Assembly (NCBI GenBank): GCA_045604965.1
Contig: JAZUPB010000059.1
Span: forward strand, 62,001 to 126,000
Length of the DNA stretch: 64,000 bases
Direction of reading: 5' to 3'
Source of the DNA: JAISGQ01 sp045604965
GTDB lineage: Bacteria; Bacillota; Clostridia; Oscillospirales; Acutalibacteraceae
In this document: positions 53,228 to 62,730 of the stretch, piece by piece
Position numbering within the stretch: the first letter of the stretch is position 1
How the letters are laid out: the number at the start of each line of letters is the position of its first letter
Made by a program: the position numbers and the translations under genes
The notes under the pieces: generated by a model
The model's input: only the letters and a program-made list of their open reading frames with translations
Told to the model about the DNA's origin: nothing
The model's database searches: none

Positions 53228-54154
53228 ATGAATAAAGGCAAAGCATTAACACTGATTTCGGTTATCGTGTTTGCTGTGGGAGCGGTGGTAGCACTGCTCC
53301 CACTTGCGGCACGATTTGGAAACACGGTGGAATCAACTCGTGCCGTTACGATGTATTCAAACAGTGTTGCAGAGCTTGACAGCGAGCAATGCAGTGAGAT
53401 GCTCAAAGCGGTACAGCAGTACAATTATGATCTTTCACTGAGAGGAACGAATTTTGTTCTTCCCGACGGAATAAGGGAACAGTATGACAATCTTCTTAAC
53501 CTTACAGATGACGGCGTTATGGCATATCTTGACATACCGGATATCAATGTAACGCTTCCTGTATGTCACGGCACAGATGAGAAGGTGCTGAGCACCAGCA
53601 TCGGTCATCTGGAGTGGAGCTCGCTGCCTGTGGGCGGTCAGAGCACACACAGCGTGTTATCGGGTCATAACGGCCTGAGAGGCGCAGAGCTTCTGCGAGA
53701 TCTCGAAAAACTTGAAAAGGGAGATATATTTTATCTTCGTGTGCTAGAGCAGACACTGGCATATAAGGTTGACCAGATAATCGTGGTAAAACCCGATCAG
53801 GTACAGGAACTTATGGTAGTGGAAAACAAGGACTACTGCACACTTATGACCTGTACTCCTTATGGGCGCAATACTCATCGCCTTTTGGTGCGCGGACAGA
53901 GAACAAAGCTGCCCGATGATGCACCGAATATGCACCTTACTTCAGATGCAACTCAGATAGAAAAATCAACAATAGCGTTTTTTATTGCGGTTCCCCTGCT
54001 GTTTATTCTTGTAATAACCGCAGTGGTGCTTTATATGTCAATTGGTGAAGGAGAACGTGATAATGGAAAGAAAAAATACAGGAAAATGCATTTTAGCGCT
54101 GATAATATGCCTGATCTGCACATTGACAGCGATTCTCCCGGTGAAAGCAGCTGA
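53228..54154 (+). CDS. Class C-type sortase
   Basis: The 308-residue product has an N-terminal helix, a sortase barrel with catalytic His147 (LSGHNGL), Cys209 (TLMTCTP) and Arg in HRLLVRG, and a second membrane helix at the C-terminus (about 245-268). Two-helix sortases of class C join pilin subunits into polymers. ATG 53228 has AGGTGA five bases upstream. The C-terminal 30 residues are encoded over the start of the next gene. Likely substrates are the LPKTG and LPQTG proteins on either side. Confidence 0.93.
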   Translation: MNKGKALTLISVIVFAVGAVVALLPLAARFGNTVESTRAVTMYSNSVAELDSEQCSEMLKAVQQYNYDLSLRGTNFVLPDGIREQYDNLLNLTDDGVMAYLDIPDINVTLPVCHGTDEKVLSTSIGHLEWSSLPVGGQSTHSVLSGHNGLRGAELLRDLEKLEKGDIFYLRVLEQTLAYKVDQIIVVKPDQVQELMVVENKDYCTLMTCTPYGRNTHRLLVRGQRTKLPDDAPNMHLTSDATQIEKSTIAFFIAVPLLFILVITAVVLYMSIGEGERDNGKKKYRKMHFSADNMPDLHIDSDSPGESS

Positions 54155-54983
54155 TCATATTGATACAAGCAAAAAGGTCAGCCTGACCATTACCTTCAGG
54201 CCTGAGGAAATAAGCGCCTCGGATGTTGAGTTCAAAGCATATAGAGTGGCGTCGGTGAACGAGTATGCAGATCTTACGCTTACTTCGGCGTTCGGAGGAC
54301 TTGCAGTCGATCTGTCAAAGCCTGATGAGAGCGTATGGGCAGATGCTGTGACAAAAGCTGAGAGCTATGTTTCCGAAAATGCTATCAAGCCGAATTATAC
54401 GGCAGTTACCGACGAGAGCGGCGTTGCAGTACTTTCGGGTATGCCTGTGGGACTGTATCTTATAAAAGGCGACCCGTTCATAAGCGATGCCCACGATGTT
54501 TATACTCCTCAGGCATATCTTGTTATGTTTCCCAACAGAACAGAGAACGGCGAATGGGAGTATGACGCAGAGTCCGTTCCGAAATATACAAAAAGTGATG
54601 AGATCATAGACATCGAAGTAATAAAAAAATGGAGCGGAGGAAAAGCAGAAGAACGTCCGGAGACAATAACAGTAACGCTTTTCTGCGATGACGTCGAATA
54701 TGAAACCGTTTCATTCGGTGATATGAAAAACTGGAAGTATAGTTGGGAAGAGCTCAATGCAAAACACACTTGGACCATTTCTGAAGTGTCTGTAGAGGGT
54801 TATACAACAACGATAGAGCCTGACGGATATAACTTTATAATTACAAACAAGTCTAATGAAATTCTGCCTCAGACCGGCCTGATGTGGTGGCCCATTGTCC
54901 TGATTGCTTTTGCAGGAGTGACGCTGGTTTTCGTAGGTGCTGCTATAATTAAGAAAAACGGAAAAGCTGATGAAAAGGAATAA
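54063..54983 (+). CDS. LPQTG pilin-like protein with Cna-B domain
   Basis: The 306-residue product has a signal peptide (about 1-30, ending PVKAA), an N-terminal beta domain (VSLTITFRPEEISASDVEFKA... resembling the first domain of backbone pilins), a Cna-B domain (IEVIKKWSGG to NFIITNKS) and LPQTG, a hydrophobic helix and a lysine-rich tail. Size and layout fit a small pilin or anchor subunit. AAGGAGA lies before ATG 54063. It overlaps the sortase by 92 bases in another frame and the next sortase by 14. Confidence 0.88.
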   Translation: MERKNTGKCILALIICLICTLTAILPVKAADHIDTSKKVSLTITFRPEEISASDVEFKAYRVASVNEYADLTLTSAFGGLAVDLSKPDESVWADAVTKAESYVSENAIKPNYTAVTDESGVAVLSGMPVGLYLIKGDPFISDAHDVYTPQAYLVMFPNRTENGEWEYDAESVPKYTKSDEIIDIEVIKKWSGGKAEERPETITVTLFCDDVEYETVSFGDMKNWKYSWEELNAKHTWTISEVSVEGYTTTIEPDGYNFIITNKSNEILPQTGLMWWPIVLIAFAGVTLVFVGAAIIKKNGKADEKE

Positions 54984-55563
54984 TCTTATTTTCGGTAAGG
55001 TTCTTTTTGTACTGGGACTGCTCCTCGTGGCATGCGCCTTCGTATATCTTCTTCATAACATAAATGAAGAAAGAAATGCAGGCATTGTATCACAGAAAAC
55101 AGCAGATATTATGTTTCAGCAGATGGCGGATGATTCTGCTGAAATATCCGAAGACAATACCGGCGAACAGACATTTATCGATATCGACGGAAAAAAATAT
55201 GTGGGAATACTGACCATCCCAAAGCTTTCCCTTGAATTGCCGGTAATGAAAGAACTCAGCAGTGCAGGGCTCAAATCTGCACCCTGCCGATACTGCGGCA
55301 GTATAATAAATGACAATATGGTCATTGCGGCTCACAATTATCAGACGCACTTCGGAAATATGAACAAGCTGGTAATAGATGATGAGATTTATTTTACCGA
55401 GGTAAACGGCAAGGTAATACGCTATAGGGTTGCTGAAAAGGAAACCCTTAAACCTTACGAAATAGAGCGTATGACGGAAAGTGATTACGATCTGACGCTT
55501 TTCACCTGTACTATCGGAGGTCGGCTGAGAGTTACTGTCAGATGCGAAAGAGCTGATATATAA
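54970..55563 (+). CDS. Second sortase, single membrane helix
   Basis: The 197-residue product has one N-terminal helix (about 8-30) and a compact sortase domain with His122 (IAAHNYQTHFG), Cys180 (TLFTCT) and Arg in GGRLRVTVRCER. It lacks a C-terminal helix, so it is not class C. The sequence, with VGILTIPKLSLELPV, is closer to class B or D types. It may attach the finished fibre to the wall, the usual split of work in two-sortase clusters. Confidence 0.9.
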   Translation: MKRNNLIFGKVLFVLGLLLVACAFVYLLHNINEERNAGIVSQKTADIMFQQMADDSAEISEDNTGEQTFIDIDGKKYVGILTIPKLSLELPVMKELSSAGLKSAPCRYCGSIINDNMVIAAHNYQTHFGNMNKLVIDDEIYFTEVNGKVIRYRVAEKETLKPYEIERMTESDYDLTLFTCTIGGRLRVTVRCERADI

Positions 55564-55591
55564 GCTTGTGAGAAAACCAAAAACAATAATC

Positions 55592-55632
55592 AAACACCGG
55601 TAAATGCGTAATTGCATTTGCCGGTGTTTTTG
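55592..55632 (+). terminator. Terminator of the sortase operon
   Basis: AACACCGGTAAATGC pairs with GCATTTGCCGGTGTT (one G-T wobble), followed by TTTTT. Confidence 0.88.
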
Positions 55633-55721
55633 CGCAGTACTGCAGCTTTAAAGCTAAAGGTATCAGGCTTGCAGAAATATTTATTCAGTAAAAGCACTGT
55701 GTCTTTGTATCGGAAAAGAAT

Positions 55722-55756
55722 AAAAGCCGTACAACCTTTAAGGTTGTACGGCTTTT
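55722..55756. terminator. Terminator of the GH16 gene
   Basis: AAAAGCCGTACAACCTT and complement with T runs on both strands, just beyond the stop of the minus-strand gene. Confidence 0.88.
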
Positions 55757-55796
55757 TGTTTAAGTTCAAAGGCAGTACAAATTTCAGATGCATTAA

Positions 55797-58169
55797 TTAT
55801 GCTTCAGGATTCTCTGCCTGAACAGGCGCATCAATAGCCTCAAGTGAGATATTATCAATGCAGATGCGATGTTTTTCCTTAATGCGCAGACCGTTTACAG
55901 CACCCATAGATACGCTCAGTACAGTGTTGGGGTCGCTGAACGGAGCTGTTGCGGGGTTCATCTGGAACTCGATTGTATAGGTCTGATATTCATCTGTAAG
56001 CTGGAATGTTTGCTGACAGTAGGGAGTCCAGTCATCGCCGTGAATAGAGCCGTCACGCTGGAGAGCGATCATAAAGTGGCGGTTTCTGTCGGATTTTGCA
56101 TCGAGAGTAAGGCGATACCACTGATCCTTAACAAGGCTGATCTTATTCTGCTTGAGCTGAATTTTCCAATCAAGATCACCTGTATCCTCAATAGTGATGT
56201 CAAAGGCGTTGTCCTCAGTCAGTGAGTCTACAACATAAGTTGCCTTTGCGCCGCCGTCTACATAGGGGCTGTAGCTTGCGAGGCCTGCGTTGAAACTGCC
56301 GTTCTTTACAGGGCTGTTTTCCTCAACTCTGACATTGTCGACGTAATATACACCGGGCTCGGTGACTACAATTGCAATATCCTTGTCAAATTCTCCCTCG
56401 GGAGTGTTGAATATACTGCTGAATGTCTGTTCTGAACCGTTCAGTTCTGTATCAAAGGTGAGACCTGCAATCTGCACAGACAGAATTTTTCCGGAAGGTC
56501 CTTCTGTTTCGTAACCGATAGCATACTCGGAATCGGGTGCTATGGCAAGATCACTTTGATATACGATTACAGGAGACTCTTTGCTTGTGCCTGCAGGCGC
56601 ATTTATCATAAGTCTGCGAATGTTATTTTCGTTGGTTACATATACCTCGGCGTTGCCGTCGGTATTCCAGTACTCCATACGGTTTTCGCCTTCCTGGAAT
56701 GCACCGTTATAGATGTGGTTTCCGTCGGAAAGAATAGATTTTGCGTCGGAGTCCAAAATTTCAGAGCCGCCGATTTCTTCGATGCGTACGTTGCTCAGAT
56801 AGAAAGGCGCAGTTGAACCGAGGTTTCCGAGATTGTATTCCAGTCGGCTTTCAGGATCGGTGTCAGCTGTGACAGTATAGGTGAATTCATAACGCTTCTT
56901 TTCTGAGGTGACCTCGAAAAGTGTGTCGTTCAGATAACGTATCCAGTTGCGGTTCGGCGCTGATACACAGATTTTTAGTGAACGTGTTTCGTCCGAATAA
57001 GCATCAAAGCTGACTTTGTATGTTATGCCTCGTTTAGCAGGAATACCGGGCTGTACAAGCTGAATACTGTAATCAAGAGTACCGTCGTTCTCAGTGAGAA
57101 TGGTAAGCTCTCCGTCTGCAATGGAAGCGGAACCGACACCGCCGCCGGCGGTGAGGAAGAACCAGTTGTCGGTATCGTCCAAAGGTTCAGCCTCGGCAAA
57201 ATCAGCATTTAAAACATAGTTGCCGGTGCTGTCGGGCTCACGCTGGGTAATTATTTCAACGGGCTTTTTGACGTTTTCATCATAACTGTCCTTCTGGTAT
57301 ACCTTTACATAGTCGATAACATATGCCTGATCCTCAAAAGTGGTAGTTTCGTCGGGATAACCTACCCAGCTTCCGCCGATTGCAAGGTTTAAAATAACAT
57401 AGAAAGGCTGATCAAAGGGAGCAGGATAGGTTACTGTGCCCTGACCTTCAGTAGTGGAGTGCCAGTCGTTTTCTTCGTGGTAGAGCATACCGTCAATATA
57501 CCAACGGAGACGTCCGGGCTCCCATTCAAGAGCGAATGTGTGATATTCGTCGGCAAAGGTGCCCTCAGTGAGCTTGTATGTGCCCTGACTCTGAGAATGA
57601 GGGTTGCCGTAATGTACGGTGCCGTGAGCTGTATCTGTGCTGTCGCCCATAACTTCCATAATATCGATCTCACCGCAGCGAGGCCACTGACCGTAAAGAT
57701 TTTCATCGGTAGCCATCAGCCAGAATGCAGGCAGGTAACCCTTGCCGGTGGGAACTTTCACGCGAGCCTCAAAAAGACCGTATGTGAAATCACGTTTTCC
57801 CTGAGTGTTTACTCGTCCGGAGGTGTAGGTGGCGTTTCCGTTTTCATCGACCTTTTTCACAGGCTTGAGAACAAGGCTGCCGTCCTCAATATAGATGTTT
57901 TCACTGCTGTCAACATAGGACTGCCATTCCTCATTGACCCAGCCCGGATCGTGAAGTTCCACGTTCCAGTAGTTTCTGTTAAGATCGCTTTCGTCGAAAT
58001 TGTCTTCCCATTTAAGGGTGTAACCGTCATATGAAATATCCTGATTCTGCGGCTCAGGTGTTATTTCGTCCGGGACAGGTTCATCGGTTTCTTTTTTGCA
58101 CCCGATGAACAAGGTCATTATCATACACAGTGCAAGCAGAAGGGCTAAAAATCTTTTTCCTGTCAGCAT
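55797..58169 (-). CDS. GH16 beta-glucanase lipoprotein with three CBM4/9-like modules
   Basis: The 790-residue product starts with a lipoprotein signal (FIGC, Cys about 24). The GH16 domain (about 50-290) has the retaining catalytic motif EIDIMEVMG: nucleophile Glu167, Asp169 and acid/base Glu172. Family enzymes cut beta-1,3 or mixed beta-1,3-1,4 glucans. Three jelly-roll modules of CBM4/9 type follow (about 318-460, 465-620, 620-780), each starting with a NxxFxxG-type motif and ending in a ...YxDNVRVEE-type strand. ATG 58169 is used with AGGAG nine bases upstream. It is single-gene, under a consensus promoter overlapped by a dyad. Confidence 0.93.
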   Translation of the reverse strand: MLTGKRFLALLLALCMIMTLFIGCKKETDEPVPDEITPEPQNQDISYDGYTLKWEDNFDESDLNRNYWNVELHDPGWVNEEWQSYVDSSENIYIEDGSLVLKPVKKVDENGNATYTSGRVNTQGKRDFTYGLFEARVKVPTGKGYLPAFWLMATDENLYGQWPRCGEIDIMEVMGDSTDTAHGTVHYGNPHSQSQGTYKLTEGTFADEYHTFALEWEPGRLRWYIDGMLYHEENDWHSTTEGQGTVTYPAPFDQPFYVILNLAIGGSWVGYPDETTTFEDQAYVIDYVKVYQKDSYDENVKKPVEIITQREPDSTGNYVLNADFAEAEPLDDTDNWFFLTAGGGVGSASIADGELTILTENDGTLDYSIQLVQPGIPAKRGITYKVSFDAYSDETRSLKICVSAPNRNWIRYLNDTLFEVTSEKKRYEFTYTVTADTDPESRLEYNLGNLGSTAPFYLSNVRIEEIGGSEILDSDAKSILSDGNHIYNGAFQEGENRMEYWNTDGNAEVYVTNENNIRRLMINAPAGTSKESPVIVYQSDLAIAPDSEYAIGYETEGPSGKILSVQIAGLTFDTELNGSEQTFSSIFNTPEGEFDKDIAIVVTEPGVYYVDNVRVEENSPVKNGSFNAGLASYSPYVDGGAKATYVVDSLTEDNAFDITIEDTGDLDWKIQLKQNKISLVKDQWYRLTLDAKSDRNRHFMIALQRDGSIHGDDWTPYCQQTFQLTDEYQTYTIEFQMNPATAPFSDPNTVLSVSMGAVNGLRIKEKHRICIDNISLEAIDAPVQAENPEA

Positions 58170-58234
58170 ATGCAATTGCTCCTTTTATTGAATTGCGCAC
58201 GTGTTTTTATTCCAATGCGCTGAGATATAAAATA

Positions 58235-58270
58235 ATTATATGTCATACGGAGCATACTGTCAACGTATGC
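58235..58270 (-). promoter_or_regulatory. GH16 promoter with a dyad over the -35
   Basis: On the minus strand TTGACA (58263-58258), 17-base spacer and TATAAT (58240-58235). GCATAC-N7-GTATGC (58252-58270) is a perfect dyad centred on the -35, a likely repressor site. Confidence 0.8.
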
Positions 58271-58528
58271 ACATAATATAACATGGGTGAGGCGGTTTTT
58301 TGCATATAGTGCGCGGTAAGCGGAGCACTAAATGTACAGTGCAAACGAATCAAAATAAAGCGATTACGACGGGATATAAAAAAGCAGAAAAGTATAGACT
58401 AATGTGTCGAGTCGATATTAAGATGGTTTTTCAATAAAAGAAAGTCGTACTGTCAACATATTGGAACCACTTCATTATGGCAAAATAAATGACGGGCTTC
58501 AAAGATTTATAAATTGTTTAAGCCAAAA
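58271..58528. other. Intergenic region, nothing recognised
   Basis: AT-rich DNA between the GH16 promoter and the next terminator. No coding frame, tRNA or known RNA motif was seen. Confidence 0.4.
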
Positions 58529-58578
58529 ATCCCCTAGACGTATCAATCTGAAATTCTCAGATTATACGCCCAGGGGAT
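58529..58578 (-). terminator. Terminator of the three-domain fusion gene
   Basis: ATCCCCT...CGTAT...AATCTGA pairs with TCAGATT...ATACG...AGGGGAT with small bulges. Confidence 0.75.
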
Positions 58579-58606
58579 AATTTTAAAATAAATAGATGCT
58601 GTATGT

Positions 58607-61528
58607 TTAATTTTTGCCCATATTCTCAAGGGTAAGTCTGCAGTACAGTTCGATACCCTTGTATCTGTTGGGGTGAATATGGTCTACAAGATATTTGCTC
58701 TGGATCTCAAACTCCATAACATGGGAGATATCTTCATTCGGGTTTGAATACCATAGACCGTTCTCTTCACAATAGTTCTTCAATGCATTGGAATATTCGA
58801 GCAGCATTTCATCTCTCTTTTTTGCAGGCAGTGCGCTGATTCTGTCGTTTTCAAGTGCGCACCACGGTGCAATAAAGGCGATTTCAGCCTCGGGGCTGTC
58901 GCTTCTTATTCTCTTTACAAACCTGTCGATCTCGAAAATATACTCCTCGCTTGTCATTGCGCATATCGACTCATCACGGTAACGAACATCATTTGTTCCG
59001 ATTGCAACTACATAGAGAGAATAACCGCTTTCAACCTTGGGGAGAATTGTTTTTACAGTTCCGCCGCCCTTTGATGTACTGCTGTAGTCCTTCAGATAAT
59101 CCTGTATGGGATTATACCAGCCAAAGCCGCCGTTTTTGGTGCCTTCGGTAATACTGTCGCCTACGAAGCACACTGAATCAGCTTCGGTCAGCAGTGCATA
59201 GAATTCACTTTCAAGTACAGCTTCGGGAAGCTCCATAGGCTGAGCTTTGCTTGCCTGATAGCCTTCTTCGGTCATGAAATATCTTGCCTGTGCACCGTTA
59301 GCGGGGACTTTATATCCTATCATAACCTCTGTGATATGATTCTGAACTTCCTTGACTCTTTCCAGGTCATCAGTGCTCAGCTGTGATAAGAGCTCCTCGT
59401 TATTAAGTATGGAGTATATGGGTATCGCCCTGTAATTGCCCGAAATAGCGGACTGTGTCCACATGGGAATAACTGCAGCAGCATCAAGTTTCTTGGTGGT
59501 TTTGTCAATATATATCTCGACCATTGCGCTTGCATCGCCATTATGCTCGCGATAAATATTTGCAAAGTTACCGGGGCAGTTAACAATTATTTTTGTTTCA
59601 TCTTGACAGTTTATAACCTCTACAGGCTGTACCGAGTGAGTGTGGTCGCTGAGAATTATGTCCGCGCCCAGATTCAGGAATATTTCATTCCAGGTCTTCT
59701 GATAGATGTCTGGCTCGTTTAAGAACTGTGTACCCATATGAGGCATTACAATAATCAGATCAGGATTTTCTTCTTTTGCTTTTTTAAAATCCTGCTCAAC
59801 ACTTTTCTTTACGTTTTCAAATTCATTGCTGTCGGGAGAAACGATGAAGGATGAAATATAGGAAAGATCACCTGCCAGAAGCTCTTCGGTCTTGTGACCG
59901 TTAGTTCCGTATGTGTATGCAAGAAATGCGATCTTTATCCCGTCGACCTCAATTATTTTAATCTGTTGTTTTTCTTCGGCGTTTCTGTATGAACCGATAT
60001 GATCGAGACCGTATTTATCAAGAACATCAAGGGTTCTCATAGCACCTGCAACGTCCTTGTCAAGCAGATGGTTGTTTGCGGTTGTTACAAAATCAAAGCC
60101 GGCATTCTTAACATCTCTTGCAAACTCATCAGGGAAATTCAAAGCAAGTGTTTTATAGTCGCCGTAGTTGCTTGTTGAATATCCGGCGTCCACTCCTGCT
60201 GTGGGACCTTCAAATACGCCGATAGCAAGATCCGCATCACTGATGTATTCCTTGGCATAACGGAAAACCTCAGAAAAATCATAGTTTTCGCCGTCATAGC
60301 CGTTTTTAACCTGATCCTCAAGTAATATAAGGTCGCCTGCAAAAAGCAGTTTTACATCATCGGATATTTTCTCTGACTGATCTGCTGACAGCTGACTATA
60401 AATTATATCCTGAGATGCTGAGTTGGGCTGTTTTCCGAAACGGAGAATATCCTCAACTGTCACAAGGGAATTTGCAAAGGGTGCTGCAATGAAGACCACT
60501 GCAATCAGCAGGCATACGGTCACTTTTATCGGCTTCGAATATTTGCCTTTTTTGTTGAGGAAAATAACGGCGCACAGCTTGTCGGTAAAAGCGTTCATAA
60601 ACTTTGCTATATACTTATTGCCGAACAGCACAACGAGGATAAGTGTCAATGCAGCGCAGACAAGTCCAACGATCATCGTGCTGCGTGATTCAAGGAATTT
60701 GACGATGAACAGTGTCGGGAAACGGTGGAAAAGATAGATCCACAGGGAAAAACCGCCTGCTGTTGTTATAAGCGGGAACTTTCTGTTGGGCATTGCAAGG
60801 AACATACCCACAATTACAAGGGTGGAGATCACAAGTATGATTATACGTCTTATGAGATCTCCTGCAGATTCATAAGAGTTCATAAGCAGATCGTTAGTGC
60901 TGTAGTTTAATTTTGCTGCTGCACCAAGGGTAATGACCGCTGAGACCAGAAGAATCAGCCATCCGAGAAGGCAATGCCATACGCGGCGCTTTTCAATGAA
61001 ACTGTTGAATTTTTCGGTGGGGAACTTGTATCCGATAATAAAGAACGGATAGAATGCAAATATTCTTGCCGCTGCAAGCATATTGTCGACATCGGGGAAC
61101 ATACCAACAGCAAGAGAAATAATAACCGACCATACAACTATTCCTTTTACTGTGGAAAGTTTTTCGGCAGTAAATCGCCATACTATAACAGCAAGGAGAT
61201 ACCAGAGAGAATTATATGGAGTCAGGAATCTAAAGGGAGAAGCATTGACGAGATAGTTCCCTGCCATCATTACAAGACTGAATATGAAGAACAAAGTCAG
61301 CAGTCTGAAATGGGATTCCGCACTTTTTGATTTCTTGCTTTTGCTCAGATAACCGGTCGTGAATATAAATGCGGGCATATGGAAAAGATATATTGCACGA
61401 GTTACTATTCTTATCAGAGGTATGCTCTGAAAGTCAAACAGGCAGTGCGTAAACACCACAAGTATTATCAGTATGCCTTTGAAATTATCCCAATATGGAA
61501 TTTTTACCTTTTCTTTGGTCTGCTCCAT
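58607..61528 (-). CDS. Acyltransferase 3 - CapA-like - SGNH hydrolase fusion
   Basis: A single 973-residue protein joins three enzyme types. Residues 1-330 are an acyltransferase 3 membrane domain (about ten helices, FKGILIILVVFTHC with the family His). Another helix near 340-360 leads outward. Residues about 390-690 are a CapA-like metallophosphatase-type domain: LLFAGDLILLEDQ, TTANNHLLD (about 485), HMGTQ and SDHTHS (about 630). Residues about 780-973 are an SGNH hydrolase with Ser792 in GDSITEG, GTND and DHIHPN (His952). AT3 plus SGNH is a known pairing for surface acetylation, and CapA is linked to poly-gamma-glutamate. All three in one chain is unusual. GGAGG precedes the ATG. Confidence 0.92.
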   Translation of the reverse strand: MEQTKEKVKIPYWDNFKGILIILVVFTHCLFDFQSIPLIRIVTRAIYLFHMPAFIFTTGYLSKSKKSKSAESHFRLLTLFFIFSLVMMAGNYLVNASPFRFLTPYNSLWYLLAVIVWRFTAEKLSTVKGIVVWSVIISLAVGMFPDVDNMLAAARIFAFYPFFIIGYKFPTEKFNSFIEKRRVWHCLLGWLILLVSAVITLGAAAKLNYSTNDLLMNSYESAGDLIRRIIILVISTLVIVGMFLAMPNRKFPLITTAGGFSLWIYLFHRFPTLFIVKFLESRSTMIVGLVCAALTLILVVLFGNKYIAKFMNAFTDKLCAVIFLNKKGKYSKPIKVTVCLLIAVVFIAAPFANSLVTVEDILRFGKQPNSASQDIIYSQLSADQSEKISDDVKLLFAGDLILLEDQVKNGYDGENYDFSEVFRYAKEYISDADLAIGVFEGPTAGVDAGYSTSNYGDYKTLALNFPDEFARDVKNAGFDFVTTANNHLLDKDVAGAMRTLDVLDKYGLDHIGSYRNAEEKQQIKIIEVDGIKIAFLAYTYGTNGHKTEELLAGDLSYISSFIVSPDSNEFENVKKSVEQDFKKAKEENPDLIIVMPHMGTQFLNEPDIYQKTWNEIFLNLGADIILSDHTHSVQPVEVINCQDETKIIVNCPGNFANIYREHNGDASAMVEIYIDKTTKKLDAAAVIPMWTQSAISGNYRAIPIYSILNNEELLSQLSTDDLERVKEVQNHITEVMIGYKVPANGAQARYFMTEEGYQASKAQPMELPEAVLESEFYALLTEADSVCFVGDSITEGTKNGGFGWYNPIQDYLKDYSSTSKGGGTVKTILPKVESGYSLYVVAIGTNDVRYRDESICAMTSEEYIFEIDRFVKRIRSDSPEAEIAFIAPWCALENDRISALPAKKRDEMLLEYSNALKNYCEENGLWYSNPNEDISHVMEFEIQSKYLVDHIHPNRYKGIELYCRLTLENMGKN

Positions 61529-61654
61529 TTTTCAAACCTCCGTTAACTGTGTTTTGGTTGTCAGAATTTTTTTATACGCAGACAGTTTGTGTTAATATAA
61601 TACTGTTGGGAAAGAATAATGTCAAGACGAGGGAAAATGCATAGTGAAAAGATA

Positions 61655-61685
61655 AAGCTGCGTTGGATTTTATCTAACGCAGCTT
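61655..61685 (-). terminator. Terminator of the glycosyltransferase gene
   Basis: AAGCTGCGTT and AACGCAGCTT with partly paired centre. Confidence 0.75.
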
Positions 61686-61693
61686 GGAAATTA

Positions 61694-62695
61694 TTATAGG
61701 CGAACTTCCTTGATCTTTTTTCTTTGCAGGATTTTTTTCTTGATTGCGGAAGCAACCTTTCTTTCAGGAAGAAGAACATAGTAGAAGAAAATTTCAGCCT
61801 TCTGCTTGAAACTGAGATTTTTATACTGCTCTTTGACTTTGCCCTTGGAAAGATCTTTCAGCTTTGCGCCGTTGCGCAATGCCAGAGTCATATATCTTAC
61901 ATATACAGTTTGAATGTTCTTGTGGTATTTTCTGTCTGTATAATTGTCAATCTGATCATAGGTGCCTATGTAGCCGAGGAAGAGATTGGCCTTTCTCTTG
62001 TTGCCGCTGTACCAGTTGGTTTCAGACCAGGAGCCTGGTCTTGCTCTGCGGTAAACGCCCACCTCATCGTCAATGTACCATACTCTGCCGTTGAGGGCAA
62101 GCCAGATTACCATTGTGCGGTCGCCTCTGCGGGGGAACACTTCATCAGCAGGTCTTTGCTGCATAATGGAATGTCTGTAGAACAGAGAGCAGGTAGCAAA
62201 GGTCTGAAGCTCTCTGCGTGCAAAAATCTGCTCAATGGTAACTTCACCTGTGTGGTCAAGAGGAGCTACGATCTTATCGGGCATAGTGGTATCACTGTAG
62301 TTTATCTGACGAATCTTTGCGCCGCAAAGGGAATAGTCAGGATGTGCCTCCAGAAAATCAAACTGCTTCTGGAGCTTGAGAGGGTCGGTCCAGTAATCGT
62401 CCGCTTCGCACATGGCAACATACTTGCCTCTGACTAGGGGAATAACAAATTTCTGAAGCATTCCGCGCCCTTTTGAGTGCTGATTTTCAGTTTGGATGAT
62501 GGGTATAACTATATCGGGGTACTTTTCAGCATATTCACGGACAATGTCAGCGGTGCCATCGGTGGAGGCATCGTCGTGCAGAAGAATCTCAAAGGGAAAA
62601 GTAGTCTTCTGCATAAGCATTCCGTCCACAGCGTCGCGGATGAAATCCTTGACATTATATGCAAGACAGATTATCGAAACCATAGGTTTTTCCAT
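61694..62695 (-). CDS. Family 2 glycosyltransferase
   Basis: The 333-residue product has a GT-A fold start (VSIICLAYNVKDFI), the nucleotide-sugar Asp motif in LHDDASTDGTAD, and the metal-binding CEADDYW. These are typical of GT2 enzymes that move a sugar from a nucleotide donor onto a growing surface polysaccharide on the cytoplasmic side. The C-terminal 80 residues are basic and may touch the membrane. GGAGG lies before the ATG. It follows the flippase gene by 35 bases, so the two are probably one operon. Confidence 0.93.
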   Translation of the reverse strand: MEKPMVSIICLAYNVKDFIRDAVDGMLMQKTTFPFEILLHDDASTDGTADIVREYAEKYPDIVIPIIQTENQHSKGRGMLQKFVIPLVRGKYVAMCEADDYWTDPLKLQKQFDFLEAHPDYSLCGAKIRQINYSDTTMPDKIVAPLDHTGEVTIEQIFARRELQTFATCSLFYRHSIMQQRPADEVFPRRGDRTMVIWLALNGRVWYIDDEVGVYRRARPGSWSETNWYSGNKRKANLFLGYIGTYDQIDNYTDRKYHKNIQTVYVRYMTLALRNGAKLKDLSKGKVKEQYKNLSFKQKAEIFFYYVLLPERKVASAIKKKILQRKKIKEVRL

Positions 62696-62730
62696 GTCGT
62701 TTCCTCCAATAATGAAAAATAAGGAACAGC

